Below are positions 23,055 to 33,966 of a stretch of 64,000 bases of DNA, piece after piece. The DNA comes from Protea cynaroides (taxonomy: Eukaryota > Streptophyta > Magnoliopsida > Proteales > Proteaceae), in assembly GCA_028583415.1 (NCBI GenBank), contig CM053269.1:101432944-101496943 (forward strand), given 5' to 3'. Under the pieces are notes generated by a model. That model searched no databases. It had not been told where the DNA came from and saw only the letters and a program-made list of their open reading frames with translations. The position numbers were made by a program, and so were the translations under genes. The first letter of the stretch is position 1; each line of letters begins with the position of its first letter.

Positions 23055-25055
23055 ACTTCTCTCTCTTTCTCTCTTTTGACTTTTCTATCGCTTTCACTCT
23101 CTCTTTCTCTCTCTACATGGTCTTTCTACTCTCACTCTCTTTCACTCTCTCTCTCTTTGTCTCCCTCTCTTTCTCTCTCTCTTCCTACTTCTCTCTCTCC
23201 CTCCCACACTCTTTCTACTTCGCTGTCTCATTTTACTTCACTCTCTCTCTCTCTTTCTTTCTCTCTCTTTCTCTCTTCTACTTCTCTTTCTCCCATTCTC
23301 TCTTTCTCTCTCTACTTCTCACTTTCTTTTTGTATTTCACTCTCTCTATACAGCTCTCTCTCTCTCTCACCCCTCTCTCCCACTTTTTATTCTCTCTCTA
23401 TCCCTCTCTTTTTACTTCTTTCTATCTGTCTATCCATATCTCTCGCTCTTTATCTCTGTCCCTCTCTCTCTCTCCACCCTCTCCCATTCTTTCTCTACTT
23501 TTCCCCCTCTCTACTTCACTCTTTTCTCTCTCTCTCTCTCTCTTTCTACTACTCTATGTCGCTCTTTCTCTCTCTTTGTCTCTCTCTACTTCTCTCTCTC
23601 TCTCCCTCTTTCCACTTCCTTCTCTCTCTCCTACTCATTCTTTCTACTTCCCTTTCTCTTTCTACTTCTCTCTCTCTTTCTTTCTCTCTCTCTTTCTTCC
23701 TCTCCCTCTTTCTAGTTTTCTCTCTCTCTCTGTAACTTTCCACTAACTCTCTCTCTGTCAGTTCTCTCTCTTTCTACCTCACTCTCTCTCTCTCTTTCTC
23801 TTCTCTCTCTACTTCTCTCTCTCCATCTCCATCCACTTGTTTCTCTCTCCCAGCCCCTCTCTCTCTCTTTCTACTTTTCACCCTCTCTCCCAGTCATTTC
23901 CTTTTATTTCCCACTCTCTCTCCCTTTTTACTCTCTCTCCTACTCTCTTTCTCTCTCTATATCCTTCTCTCTCTTTCTTTTTATTTCTCTCTCTCTCTCT
24001 CTCTCTCAATTCCTCGCCCTTTCAACTTCTCTCTCTCCCACTCTCATTCTCTGTCTCTCTCTCTTTCAACTTATCTCTCTCTCACGTGCACTCTCTTTAT
24101 CTTTCTATTTTTTTAGTTTTCTTTCTACTTCGCTCTCTCTACCTTTTTCATCTTCTCTTTCTCTCTCTCATTCTCTCTCTCTCTCTCTTTCGACTCCCTC
24201 TCTCTTACTACTTCTTCATTTCCATCTACTTTACTCCCCCTCTCTTTCTTTCTCTCCCTTTCTCTTGTTCTCTCTCCTCGCCATCTCTCTCTACAACTCT
24301 CTCTCCTTCAACTTCTCTCTCTTGCTCACCTCTCTTTCTCTCTTTTTCTCTAATTATCTCCCTCTCTCTCTCTCTGTCTACTACTATTAGTCTCTCTTTC
24401 CACATCTCTCCCACGCTCTCTCTCCCTCTTTCATTCCACGCTCCCCCATGCCCTCTCTTTACTTCTCCCCCTTTACTCTCTTTCTTTCTCGTTCATTCTC
24501 ACTCTCACTCTCTCTACTACTCCATCCCTCACTTTTACTCACTATCTTTCTCAACATCTCTTTTTCTCTACCTCTCTTTCTTTCTACATCCCTCTCCCTT
24601 TTTACTTTTCTCTCTCTCTCTCTCTCACACTCTCACTCTCTCTTTCTCCCTTTCTCTCTCTCTCTTTCTTTCTCTCACTCTATTTTTATCTCTTTCTCCC
24701 TTTGTCTCTCCCTTTCTACTCTCTGTCTCTTTCACTTTCTACTTCTCTCTCTCTTTCTACTTTCTGTCTCTCTCACTTTCTACGTTCATTCTCTCCCTTT
24801 CTACCTCTCTCTCCTTTTCAGATTCTCTCTCTCCCTTTCTACTCTCTCTCTCTCTTTTTCTATTTCTCTCTCTCTTTCTACTTCTATATCTATCTCTCCT
24901 TTTCTACTTCTCTATCTCTCTCTTATTTTTCTCCCATTCTCTCACTCTTCCTACTTCTCTCTCTCTCTCTTTCTACTTCTCTCTCTCTCACTTTTATGTC
25001 TCTCTCTCACTTCTCTCTCTCTCCTTCTATCTCTCACCTTCTACATCACTTTCTC
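21364..25055. repeat. Giant CT-rich repeat array, part II
   Basis: 3.7 kb continuing the pyrimidine-rich array. Landmarks of part I recur in the same order: TTTAGAGAGCTCTC (21449, 22038), CTACA[AT]GGTC (22695, 23113), CTTTCCACTAACTC (near 23735), CACGTG[CT]ACTC (near 24084) and CTACTTCTTCATTTCC (near 24208). The segment after about 23700 parallels the one after about 16330, with an offset near 7.4 kb. The array ends where an LTR starts at 25056. Confidence 0.93.
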
Positions 25056-25852
25056 TGTCACACCCCAATTCTGCACTGTTCAGGATGGTGTGATGAACCG
25101 CTAAGTAACCAACGGTTCAACCAGGATCTCGAATAGGCTATCCCTGTTTTACCCAAACTTCCACACATCTATAATCATAATCAGAGTAATACACAATAGC
25201 AGAAAATTTATAAATAAATGAACTGAGAACTAAGATGATACCATTAACTAAATAGTAAATTATCTGTTCCCAACTGAGACATACTTATGTAAATATCAAA
25301 TACATGTCTTCATAAATCCAAAGAAACCTATAAATTAGTTAATCAAATACACATGAGTCACACTCGCAAGAGGTGTCATGTATATACTCTTCAGCTCCAG
25401 CTTCCATTGCTATGATATTCCCGTACGCAGACGCGTTCATATAATCTTCGACTGTGTAACCTGCATCATCAATTAAAAATATTCAACGTCGAGGGGTGAG
25501 AACACAACACGGCTCAGTGAGTAGCCAATACAATGCAACAATACATATGCATGCAAAAATCAATTTATATCTTTGGTCTGGTTTATAGTTTGCAACGTGC
25601 AATAGAAAGGTTGGGTGGTCAAAGGTTAACGTTTATTGACACCGCCTCTATACACAGGGTGTGGAAGCCCGCCCGAAGGTTAACGTTTATCATCGTCCCC
25701 ATCCACCCTACCATAACATTATACAACAAAGGTTAACGTTTATTGCTACATAATGCTATACCAACACGTAAGCCCCTGTTAGCGAGGGCTTGCAAATTGG
25801 CTCGCTACTAACCAATCCTAATGCCAAACAGTGTATCCAAGGCCTCACCCCA
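25056..25852 (-). mobile_element. Element G, 3' LTR (3' part only), minus strand
   Basis: TGTCACACCCC is the reverse complement of a Tekay LTR end. The 797 bp are nearly identical (about 97% in the first 350 bp by eye) to the minus-strand LTR at 45093-45889. The two share variants not found in LTRs B or C, so they are likely the two LTRs of one element. At 25852 the LTR jumps directly into minus-strand protease sequence, so the LTR's 5' half, PPT, integrase, RNase H and RT of this element are deleted. The embedded LTR ORF frame is open except for a CGA-to-TGA change near its start. Confidence 0.82.
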
Positions 25853-26360
25853 GGTCGGGTGGTAATCCGGGTAGTTCCTCTGAAAATACATCAGGAAAAT
25901 CTCGCACAACGTCAATATCTTCCATTCGTGGAACGTCCTTGGTTAGGTCGACCACTGATACTAGATATCCGACCGCTCCCTTTTCAAGGCACTTCTTAGC
26001 CTTTACTGCTGAGAGTATGAGCTTGTGTCTCCGGGGAAGTTTGGTTCCCGAGAAACTGAATTCTGCTCCTTCTTTGTCTTTGAACGTTAGCTTCTTCTCG
26101 GCCCATAACAGATTTGTAGAATGCCGAGCTAACCAGTCCATTCCCAATATGACATCGAAGTCTGCCATCTCAAGTTGTATCAAGGTTGCATCCAAAGTCT
26201 ATCCATCCATAAGATTTGGACATTGTTCATAACACTCATCCCATACAACATCTAGTCCAAAGGGCTTGAACTAGCAAAATCTGGTATAAGGTCTTAAGAG
26301 CTTGTGTAGTTCCTTCATCTCTTAATTTTTCAAAGACTATTGCCAAATCTCATATTGCAC
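25853..26360 (-). pseudogene. Element G protease region (remnant)
   Basis: The minus-strand frame from 26195 to 25853 keeps the retroviral-type aspartic protease region between the active-site loop and RT: DVILGMDWLARHS, the ELPGLPPD linker and about 110 clean codons. Upstream of 26195 similarity drops sharply. Only a decayed match to the N-terminal protease segment (the SPMGLEVEL and SFGKK equivalents) can be traced to about 26360, without an intact D-S-G. The sharp change looks like a recombination boundary between a young and an old copy. It cannot encode an active protease. Confidence 0.7.
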
Positions 26361-26840
26361 TTATTAGCTTGTATTTCTTTTATCCTTGCTGTTCTACCTT
26401 GCTCTCTTTTCCATATACCTCGAAAATATCTTGTGATTGTTACTTCATATCCCAAGTCTATTTATAAGAATTAGGGTATATGCTTATAATTTCATTAATT
26501 CAGCCAAACTATTTTGGTCTTTACTTAATCATATCGCTCGACATTGGGCATAACTCAATTATCATTGTATTAAATCGAGTACTACTTATGCCATGACTTT
26601 ATCCTTGTATCCACTCTTAAATTTGCCTTTAGGAATTTTTTACCTTGTCAAAATTCATACCGATATAACCATCCTTAACTCTACTTGAGTGCTATCTATT
26701 TCTTTATTGGCTACTCTTAATAATTCCCACTTTTTCTCATGCACTCTTTTATAGACATGACTCATATCCATCCATTTAGCAATCTCAAAATAGATTCTCC
26801 ATTACTTCATCTGAGGTTCATTGGCTATAGTATTTAATCT
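26361..26840 (-). pseudogene. Decayed region, weak Gag-tail similarity
   Basis: No open frame. On the minus strand, 'GTATATGGAAAAGAGAGC' (near 26410) resembles the GHMAREC codons of the Gag zinc knuckle, in the right place upstream of the protease remnant. The rest is AT-rich and unrecognised. Element B's pol begins on the plus strand near 26840, so the B/G junction lies here. B's 5' LTR, gag and protease are missing. Confidence 0.4.
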
Positions 26841-28456
26841 GAATCCAATCATCCGGGCTATGGAGTTTGTAATAGACCTAATACCTGGAGCCGCACCAGT
26901 ATCTAAATCACCTTATAGAATGGCTCCTACTGAATTGAAGGAATTAAAAGTACAATTACAAGAACTGCTGGATAAGGGTTATATTAGACCCAGTATATCT
27001 CCATGGGGAGCACCGGTGTTGTTTGTAAAGAAGAATGATGGTAGTGTTCGGTTATGTATCGACTATAGAGAGTTGAATAAGCTGACAATCAAGAATCGAT
27101 ATCCACGACCCAGGATCGATGACTTGTTCGATCAGTTACAAGGAGCGAAGGTATTCTCAAAGATCGATCTTCGATCAGGATATCATCAACTGAAGATTAA
27201 AGAAGGTGACATCCCGAAGACAGCTTTCAAGACAAGATACGGACATTATGAGTTCTTAGTGATGTCCTTCGGACTAACTAATGCACCGACAACATTCATG
27301 GAACTTATGAACCAGGTTTTTCATGATATGTTGGATACGTCGGTTATAGTATTAATTGATGACATATTGGTATACTCCAAAGACAAGGAAACCCATGTCA
27401 AGAACCTAAACGCAACCCTACAGCATTTAAGGAAAGAGAAGTTATACGCCAAATTTTCAATGTGTGAGTTTTGGCTAAGTGAAGTCGCCTTTCTAGGCCA
27501 TGTAGTATCCGTAGAAGGAATCAAAGTGGACCCCAGTAAGATCGAGGCTATTGTGAAGTGGGAAGCACCAAAGAGTGTTTCAGAAATTAAAAGTTTTCTA
27601 GGTCTAGCTGGATATTATCGGAGATTCGTAGAAGACTATTCTCGGAATGCCGTACCTCTCACCAGTTTGACCAAGAAAGGAGAAAAATTTGTATGGACGG
27701 ATAAGTGTGAAAAGAGTTTTCAAACACTGAAGACCAGATTGATATCCGCCCCAATTTTGACCATTCCCTTTCCAGGACAGACATTTACCTTATACACTGA
27801 TGCATCGGGATTGGGACTAGGATGTGTGCTTATGCAAGGAGAACAAGTAGTTGCGTATGCATCGAGACAGTTGAAAGTACATGAGAAAAATTACCCCACT
27901 CACGATTTGGAGTTAGCGGCAGTAGTACATGCTGTCAAGATATGGAGACACTACCTATACGGAGAGAAATTTTAGATTAAGTCAGACCATAAAAGTCGTA
28001 CTTATCTATTTAATCAGAAGGAGTTGAATATGAGACAAAGAAGATGGCTAGAACTATTGAAAGACTATGATTGTGATATCCAGTATCATCCGGTAAAAGC
28101 GAACGTGGTAGCGGATGCATTGAGCAGAAAAGCAATGATAAAATCTCAAGGAAAAGTTAGCACGACTGCAGCAATGTATACCAACGGAATGCTGTTTAAT
28201 CACGGCAACGAACAATATGTGATAGATACAACGGATGAATCAGCTAGCCAAGGGTTTATTCATCGATTTTCAAATATGTTCGCGGCATTGAAGATCATAC
28301 CGGATATAGTGGATGAAGTGAAGACAGCTATCAAAGCAGATCCTTATCTGAGAACAGTACAAGAAGATATTGAGAAAGGTAGGATCAACTCTGAGTTCAC
28401 CTTAGATAACGAGAAGGTACTGAGATATAAAGGGAGAATATGTGTACCCGAAAATA
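26841..28456 (+). pseudogene. Element B reverse transcriptase and RNase H (broken)
   Basis: RT copies element RNA into DNA; RNase H degrades the RNA strand. From about 26860 the frame runs through GYIRPSISPWGAPVLFVKK, CIDYRELN, the LVMSFGLTNAP block and the catalytic IDDILVYS (near 27354-27377; the residue before IDD is L rather than F). It then crosses the thumb/connection and RNase H (LYTDASGLGLG near 27790, HDLELAAVVHAV). A TAG at 27973-27975 replaces a CAG glutamine. The frame resumes through SDHK and a linker to about 28456, where one extra A shifts it. Start of the domain is truncated; protease and gag are absent. Confidence 0.92.
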
Positions 28457-29302
28457 GAAAGTATGGACATTAGACACCTACTGATGAAGGAAGCCCATAC
28501 CACCATCTACTCGATACATCCTGGAAGCACAAAAATGTATCATGATCTAAAGAAACTTTATTGGTGGAGGGGAATGAAGGCAGATGTAGCCAAGTTCGTG
28601 TCTCAATGCCTAAATTGTCAGAAGGTAAAAGCGGAACGACAAAGACCCGCAAGACTGTTACAGCCATTACCGGAACTAGCATGGAAATGGGACCGCATCA
28701 CTATGGACTTCGTCACAGGACTACCATTGACTCCTCGAGTAGTTGACGCAGTTTGGGTGATTGTGGACCGTCTGACTAAGACAGCTCGCTTCATACCTAT
28801 ACGACCCCAGTATACACTGGAAAGGTTAGCAAAGCTGTATGTGGATAATATTGTTCAGTTACACGGTGTACTAGAAAGTATTGTGTCCAATAGAGATCCA
28901 AGATTTACTTCTAAATTTTGGAAAGGACTGCAAAAGGCTATGGGTACAACATTGAAGTTCAGCACTGCATTCCACCCACAGACAGACGGACAGTCGGAGC
29001 ATACAATCCAGATTCTAGGAGATATGCTACGAGCATGTGTGATTGAATTCAAAGGATCATGGGACGAAAAGTTACCATTGATCGAGTTCGCTTACAATAA
29101 CAGCTATCAGGCTACTATACAGATGTCACCTTATGAAGCACTGTATGGCAGAAAGTGTCGAACTCCCTTGTTTTGGAATGAAGTTGGAGAACGTAGTATT
29201 GTTGGACCGAAATTTGTTGAAGAGACTTGTCGAGTGGTCGACATCATCAAGGAGAGAGTGAAAACAGCTCAGAACCATCAGAAGCAATATGCAGATACTT
29301 GA
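28457..29302 (+). pseudogene. Element B integrase
   Basis: Integrase inserts element DNA into the genome. The HHCC zinc finger is intact: H of EAH, H of IHPG, then CLNC. The catalytic D, D and E are all visible: ITMDF, NRDPRF and DGQSEH. The C-terminal GPY-like region follows. The frame is +1 relative to the RNase H part because of the indel near 28456, and ends at a TGA (29300-29302) that stands for a CGA arginine codon. The continuation is in the next entry. Confidence 0.92.
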
Positions 29303-29797
29303 CGAAGAGATCTAGAGTTCGCCGTAGGTGATAAAGTATTTTTGAAAGTATCGCCTATGAGAGGATTGAAGAGATTCGGACAGAAAGGAAAATTAAGTCC
29401 AAGATATGTTGGACCATATGAAATTCTAGCTAAGCGTGGAAAAGTAGCTTATCAGTTGGCATTACCATTATCTATGTCAAGTGTGCACGACGTATTTCAC
29501 ATTTCTCTATTGAAGAAGTATGTCAAGGATTCGACGCACGTGTTGACAGTAGATTTGCCAGAATTGACTGATGATTTGACATTTGAAGTAACACCAACGA
29601 AAATCACTAGTCGAAAGGTTCAACGTCTACGCAACAGAGATATCTACTATGTTAAGGTCACATGGAAAAGTAGAGACATGGAAGAGATTACATGGGAAGA
29701 AGAGAATGCTATGCGAAAGCAGTACCCACACTTATTTGATTCAGAAGGTACGTACAATTTCGATGACAAAATTTTTATAAGTTGGGGGGAGTTGTAA
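29303..29797 (+). pseudogene. Element B integrase tail and chromodomain-like C terminus
   Basis: The frame after the TGA reads through VGPYEIL.K.G, the SSVHDVFHISLLKKY block typical of Ty3/gypsy integrase tails, and a chromodomain-like end (KVQRLRNRDIYYVKVTW, MEEITWEEENAM). Chromodomains of chromoviral integrases target insertion to heterochromatin. The stop TAA uses the third to fifth bases of the LTR, so the reading frame overlaps the PPT and LTR start. Confidence 0.9.
29779..29792 (+). other. Polypurine tract of element B
   Basis: AAGTTGGGGGGAGT lies immediately before the LTR TG. The same tract stands before the 3' LTRs of C (41081-41095) and, as ACTCCCGCC on plus, E. Confidence 0.88.
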
Positions 29798-31697
29798 GAC
29801 CCGTGTCAATCTAACCTGGTCTTACCACCTTGAACCAGGTTTACCCATCATGGTCGAGTCAAATGTACCAAGGGCATAAAGGAGATCGAGATCCCAGGTA
29901 TCAAATCGACCCAAAAACACTTAATTTTAGGGGAGGGTCGCATACCCAGCCAAGTAGGGTCGGACCTCCCAAAACAGAATGTCAGACCCTCAGATTTGAA
30001 GGAAGGGTCGGACAGCTTAAGACCCTAGGGTCGACGGGATCATCGACCCTCGGTTTCTGACGAATATAGAAATTAGGAAATTTCCTAATTTTCGAGTGGG
30101 ATTCTTTCCAAATCTCAATGGGACTTATTTAGGATGTTCCTAGTCTATTTAAAGGACGTCCCTAAGCCACTTTCACTCCTTTCACAACCCTAATTGAATT
30201 GAGAGAAAGAGAGGAGAAGGAAAAGAGGAAGGAAGGAGACAAGGAGGATGGCTTAGCAAAAAGGAGAAGAAATTCCAGAGAAAAATAATCTTCTCAAGTA
30301 TGGATACTAATTCCATGAGTTTCTACAGACCTTAGGTTAGATATGGTTGAGTGTAGGATTTCGAAGAAACCCAAACCATCCATCCATGGTTAGGTTTTCA
30401 TGGAAAACCATAGGAGGATGCACGAAAACTATTTAGATGGATTATACATGGTTCTAGACCATGGAATGACTGTTGAATGAATGTAGGAAGCAAGCCATAG
30501 GACCCCAAACACGAAGAGTGGATTTAAAAGTGGAAATTGGACCAAAGTGCATCGAGGGTCGCACCGAGGGTCGATAGACCATCCGACCCTAGGTGTTTCT
30601 GACCATCGACCCTCAGCATTCGGGAAGTTCAGAAAGAGGGGAGGGTCGATAGACCCATCGACCCTAGCATCGACCCTCAGTTGACAGAATGGTTTTAAAT
30701 TCTATTTTGATTCTAATTAAATTCTATCGACTTTGTTAGGTTTGCTAGCAATATAATAAAGTCATAACGGTGATTCTAAAGCTTGAAAAAATATCATTTA
30801 GCAAGCTAAGGTGTGGAACCTTAACCCCAAATTAAATTGGTTAATAATAAACTATTTTTTATTCTTGAGTCCTATGCCATGTTGATTCTATGTGAATATG
30901 TTGTAATGTGCATACAGCATGCCATCCAATATTTCTATTACTTGTTTATGCATATTTACTTTATTGTTTATAACTTGATGATGATGATGATGATAGGAAT
31001 AGGCATGTGCTTGTATGTGTGTGGTTGATGTGCTTGATGCGAGCGAGTATCAGGGGAGGTGTGATGAGAACGTCAATAAACGTTAACCTTTGGCGGGTCT
31101 CAGCACTTTAGCTCTATCTCTAACTCAAGTCTTGTGCATTGACATCGTCGTATCGCCATTACCTTAGCAGAACTATTATGTCGTAGAGTATCAGGGGAGG
31201 TGGTCTCGGTCCTTGTAGTCTCTGACTCTACCGGGGGGCCTTAACTCTATCTCTATGGATGCCCGAGGGATGCCGGGGTGAGGCCTTGGATACCTTGTTT
31301 GGCATTAGGATTGGTTAGTAGCGAGCCCGGTTGCAAGCCCTCGCTAAGGGGCTTACGTGTTGGTATAGCATTATATAGCAATAAATGTTAACCTTTGTTG
31401 TATAATGTTATGGTAGGGTGGATGGGGACGACGATAAACGTTAACCTTCGGGCGGGCTTCCACACCCTGTGTATAGAGGCGGTGTCAATAAACATTAACC
31501 TTTGACCACCCAACCTTTCTATTGCCCATTGCAAACTAAAAACCAAACCAAAGATATAAATTGACTTTTTGCATGCATATGTACTGTTGCATTGTTTTGG
31601 CTACTCACTGAGCTGTGTTGTGTGCTCAACCCTCGACGTCGAATATTTTTAGTTGATGATGCAGGTTATACAGTCGAAGATTATATGAATGCGTCTA
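29793..31697 (+). mobile_element. Element B 3' LTR, first part
   Basis: TGTAAGACCCGTGTCAATCT starts the LTR. TATTTAAA is at 30146-30153, GGGTCGA/TCGACCC clusters at 29925-30060 and 30550-30690, and a purine leader at 30195-30295, whose donor-like site is mutated to CAA/GTATGG. Four AACGTTAACC-type motifs lie between 31070 and 31500. It is split after the fifth base of GTCTA at 31697 by element C and resumes at 43405. Confidence 0.93.
31693..31697. repeat. Target-site duplication GTCTA, left copy
   Basis: GTCTA precedes LTR C at 31698 and recurs at 43400-43404, right after the LTR ending at 43399. B's LTR is collinear across this point once C is removed. Confidence 0.95.
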
Positions 31698-32056
31698 TGT
31701 AAGACCCGTGTCAATCTAACCCGGTCTTAGCACCTTGAACCAGGTTTACCATCATGGTCGAGTCAAATGGACTAATGGCATGAAGGAGATAGAGATCCCA
31801 GGTATAAAATCGACCCAAAAACATTTAATTTTAGGGGAGGGTCGCACACCCAGCTAAGCAGGGTCGGACCTCCCAAACCGGAAAGTCGGACCCTCGGTTT
31901 TTGAAGGGAGGGTCGGACAGCTTAAGACCCTAGGGTCGACGGGATCATCGACCCTCCCGGTTTCGGTTTCGATGAAACTGAAATTAGGAAATTTCCTAAT
32001 TTTTGGTTGGGATTCTTTCCAAATCTCAATGGGATTATTATAGGACATTCCTAGTC

Positions 32057-32209
32057 TATTTAAAGGACGTCCCTAAGCCACTTTCACTCCTTTCACAACC
32101 CTAATTGAATTGAGAGAAAGAGCGGAGAAGGAAAAGAGGAAGAAGAGAGGCAAGGAGGAAGACTTAGCAAAAAGGAGAAGAATTGCAGAGAAAAGTAATC
32201 TTCTCAGGT
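32057..32209 (+). promoter_or_regulatory. LTR promoter, purine leader and splice-donor-like site
   Basis: TATTTAAA (32057-32064) is followed by a purine-rich leader (about 32107-32200) and TTCTCAG/GTATGG, with GT at 32208-32209. The equivalent donor is kept in C's 3' LTR (41610-41611), in D (48765-48766, with a better TATA, TATAAATA at 48613), in E (58574-58573 minus, TATAAATA at 58725-58718) and in LTR A. Only B has lost it. Transcription start and splicing are inferred, not seen. Confidence 0.6.
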
Positions 32210-32995
32210 ATGGATACTAATTCCATGAGTTTCTACAGACCTTTGGTTAGATATGGTTGAGTGTAGGATTTCGGAGAAACCCAAACCATCCATCCATGGT
32301 TAGGCTTTCATGGTAAACCATAGGAGGATGCACGAAAGCTATCTAGATGGATTATATATGGTTCTAGACCATAGAATGACTATTGAATGAATGTAGGAAG
32401 CAAGCCATAGGACCCCAAACACGAAGAATGGATTAAAAGTAGAAATTGGACCAGAGTGCACCAAGGGTCGCACCGAGGGTCGATAGACCATCCGACCCTA
32501 GGTGTTTCTGACCATCGACCCTCCGCATTCGGGAAGTCTAGAATGCTGGGAGGGTCGATAGACCATCGACCCTAGCATCGACCCTAGCATCGACCCTCGG
32601 TTGTGAATGGTTTTTAAATTCTGAATTAATTCTAATTAAATTCTATCGACTTTGTTAGGTTTGCTAGCAATATAATAACATTATAAAGGTGATTTTAAAG
32701 CTTGAAAAAATATATATTAGCAAGCTAAGGTGAGGAACCTTAACCCTAAACTAAATTGGTTAATAATAAACTATTTTTCTTTTCTTGAGTCCTATGCAAT
32801 GTTTGATTCTATGTGAATATGATTGTAATGTGCATACAGCATGCCATCCAATATTTCTATTACTTGTTCATGCATATTTACTTTATTGTTTATAACATGA
32901 TGATGATGATGATGATAGGAATAGGCATGTGCTTGCATGTGTGTGGTTGATGTGCTTGATGCGAGCGAGTATCAGGGGAGGTGTGATGGGAACGT

Positions 32996-33430
32996 CAATA
33001 AACGTTAACCTTTGACGGGTCTCAGCACTTTAGCTCTATCTCTAACTCAAGTCTTGTGCATTGACATCGTCGTATCGCCATTACCTTAGCAGAACTATTA
33101 TGTCGTAGAGTATCAGGGGAGGTGGTCTCGGTCCTTGTAGTCTCTGACTCTACCGGGGGGCCTTAACTCTATCTCTATGGGCATTCTGAGGGATGCCGGG
33201 GTGAGGCCTTGGATACACTGTTTGGCATTAGGATTGGTTAGTAGCGAGCCCAGTTTGCAAGCCCTCGCTAATAGGGGCTTACGTGTTGGTATAGCATTAT
33301 ATAGCAATAAACGTTAACCTTTGTTGTATAATGTTATGGTAGGGTGGATGGGGACGACGATAAACGTTAACCTTTGGGCGGGCTTCCACACCCTGTGAAT
33401 AGAGGCGGTGTCAATAAACGTTAACCTTTG
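32996..33430 (+). repeat. Four spaced copies of CAATAAACGTTAACCTTTG
   Basis: Copies lie at about 32996, 33304, 33359 and 33412; the last three are 53-54 bp apart. The core AACGTTAAC is a pair of overlapping palindromes, and three copies include AATAAA. The array is kept in all Tekay-type LTRs here (for example 42390-42825, and on the minus strand at 25625-25745 and 45660-45785). It may be a protein-binding array or the polyadenylation zone. Confidence 0.75.
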
Positions 33431-33518
33431 ACCACCCAACCTTTCTATTGCACATTGCAAACTATAAACCAAGACCAAAGATATGAATTGACTTTTTGCA
33501 TGCATATGTATTGTTGCA

Positions 33519-33713
33519 TTGTTTTGGCTACTCACTGAGCCGTGTTGTGTGCTCACCTCTCGACGTCGAATATTTTTAGTTGATGATGCAGGATATACTA
33601 TTGAAGATTATATGAACCTGTCAGCGTATGGAACTATAGCAGCTATGGAAGTTGGAGCTGAAGACGATACACACGACTCCTCTTGCGAGTGCAACTCGTG
33701 TGTATTCGATTAG
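33519..33713 (+). CDS. Conserved short ORF inside the LTR
   Basis: This frame encodes a 64-residue stretch with no ATG at its start. The conserved core runs RRRIF.VDDAG, EDYMN and AAME, ending D-T-H-D-S-S-C-E-C-N-S-C-V-F-D and a stop. Equivalents are at 42914-43108, 45571-45377 (minus), 57299-57096 (minus) and, interrupted by C's insertion, in LTR B. D has an internal stop. Between subfamilies many differences are synonymous third-position changes, which suggests past protein-level selection. The TTTTTAG and GATGCAG upstream could be splice acceptors, making this a terminal exon. Function unknown; I know no family with this CxCxxC tail. Confidence 0.4.
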   Translation: MFWLLTEPCCVLTSRRRIFLVDDAGYTIEDYMNLSAYGTIAAMEVGAEDDTHDSSCECNSCVFD

Positions 33714-33940
33714 ATATTTTTTTTGTAGTTTTCTTTATTGGATTTATAAGACATGTATTTGGTATTTAAATATTTATGTCTCGGCTAATCACAGAATAAT
33801 TTGCTATTATTTATGGATATCGTCTTAGTTCTCAGTTCATAGTATTTATAAATTTTCTGCTATTGTGTATTACTCTGATTATAATTGTGGATGCGTGTTA
33901 AGTTTGGATAACGCGGGGATAGCCTATAAGAGATCCTGGT

Positions 33941-33966
33941 TGAACCGTTGGTTATTTGGCGGTTCA
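33941..33966 (+). promoter_or_regulatory. U5 hairpin near the LTR end
   Basis: TGAACCG and CGGTTCA form a perfect 7-bp stem around a 12-nt loop, about 40 bp before the LTR end and PBS. The stem is kept at 43336-43361. In E it shortens to TGAACC/GGTTCA, and in D to AACC/GGTT, still paired. A role in reverse-transcription initiation or RNA packaging is plausible but inferred. Confidence 0.55.

Noticed and set aside
33113..33556. Conserved minus-strand frames in the LTRs (about 64 and 80 codons, recurring in C, G and E)
   Set aside because: Changes between subfamilies are mostly non-synonymous, unlike the plus-strand LTR ORF, so conservation is at the DNA level.
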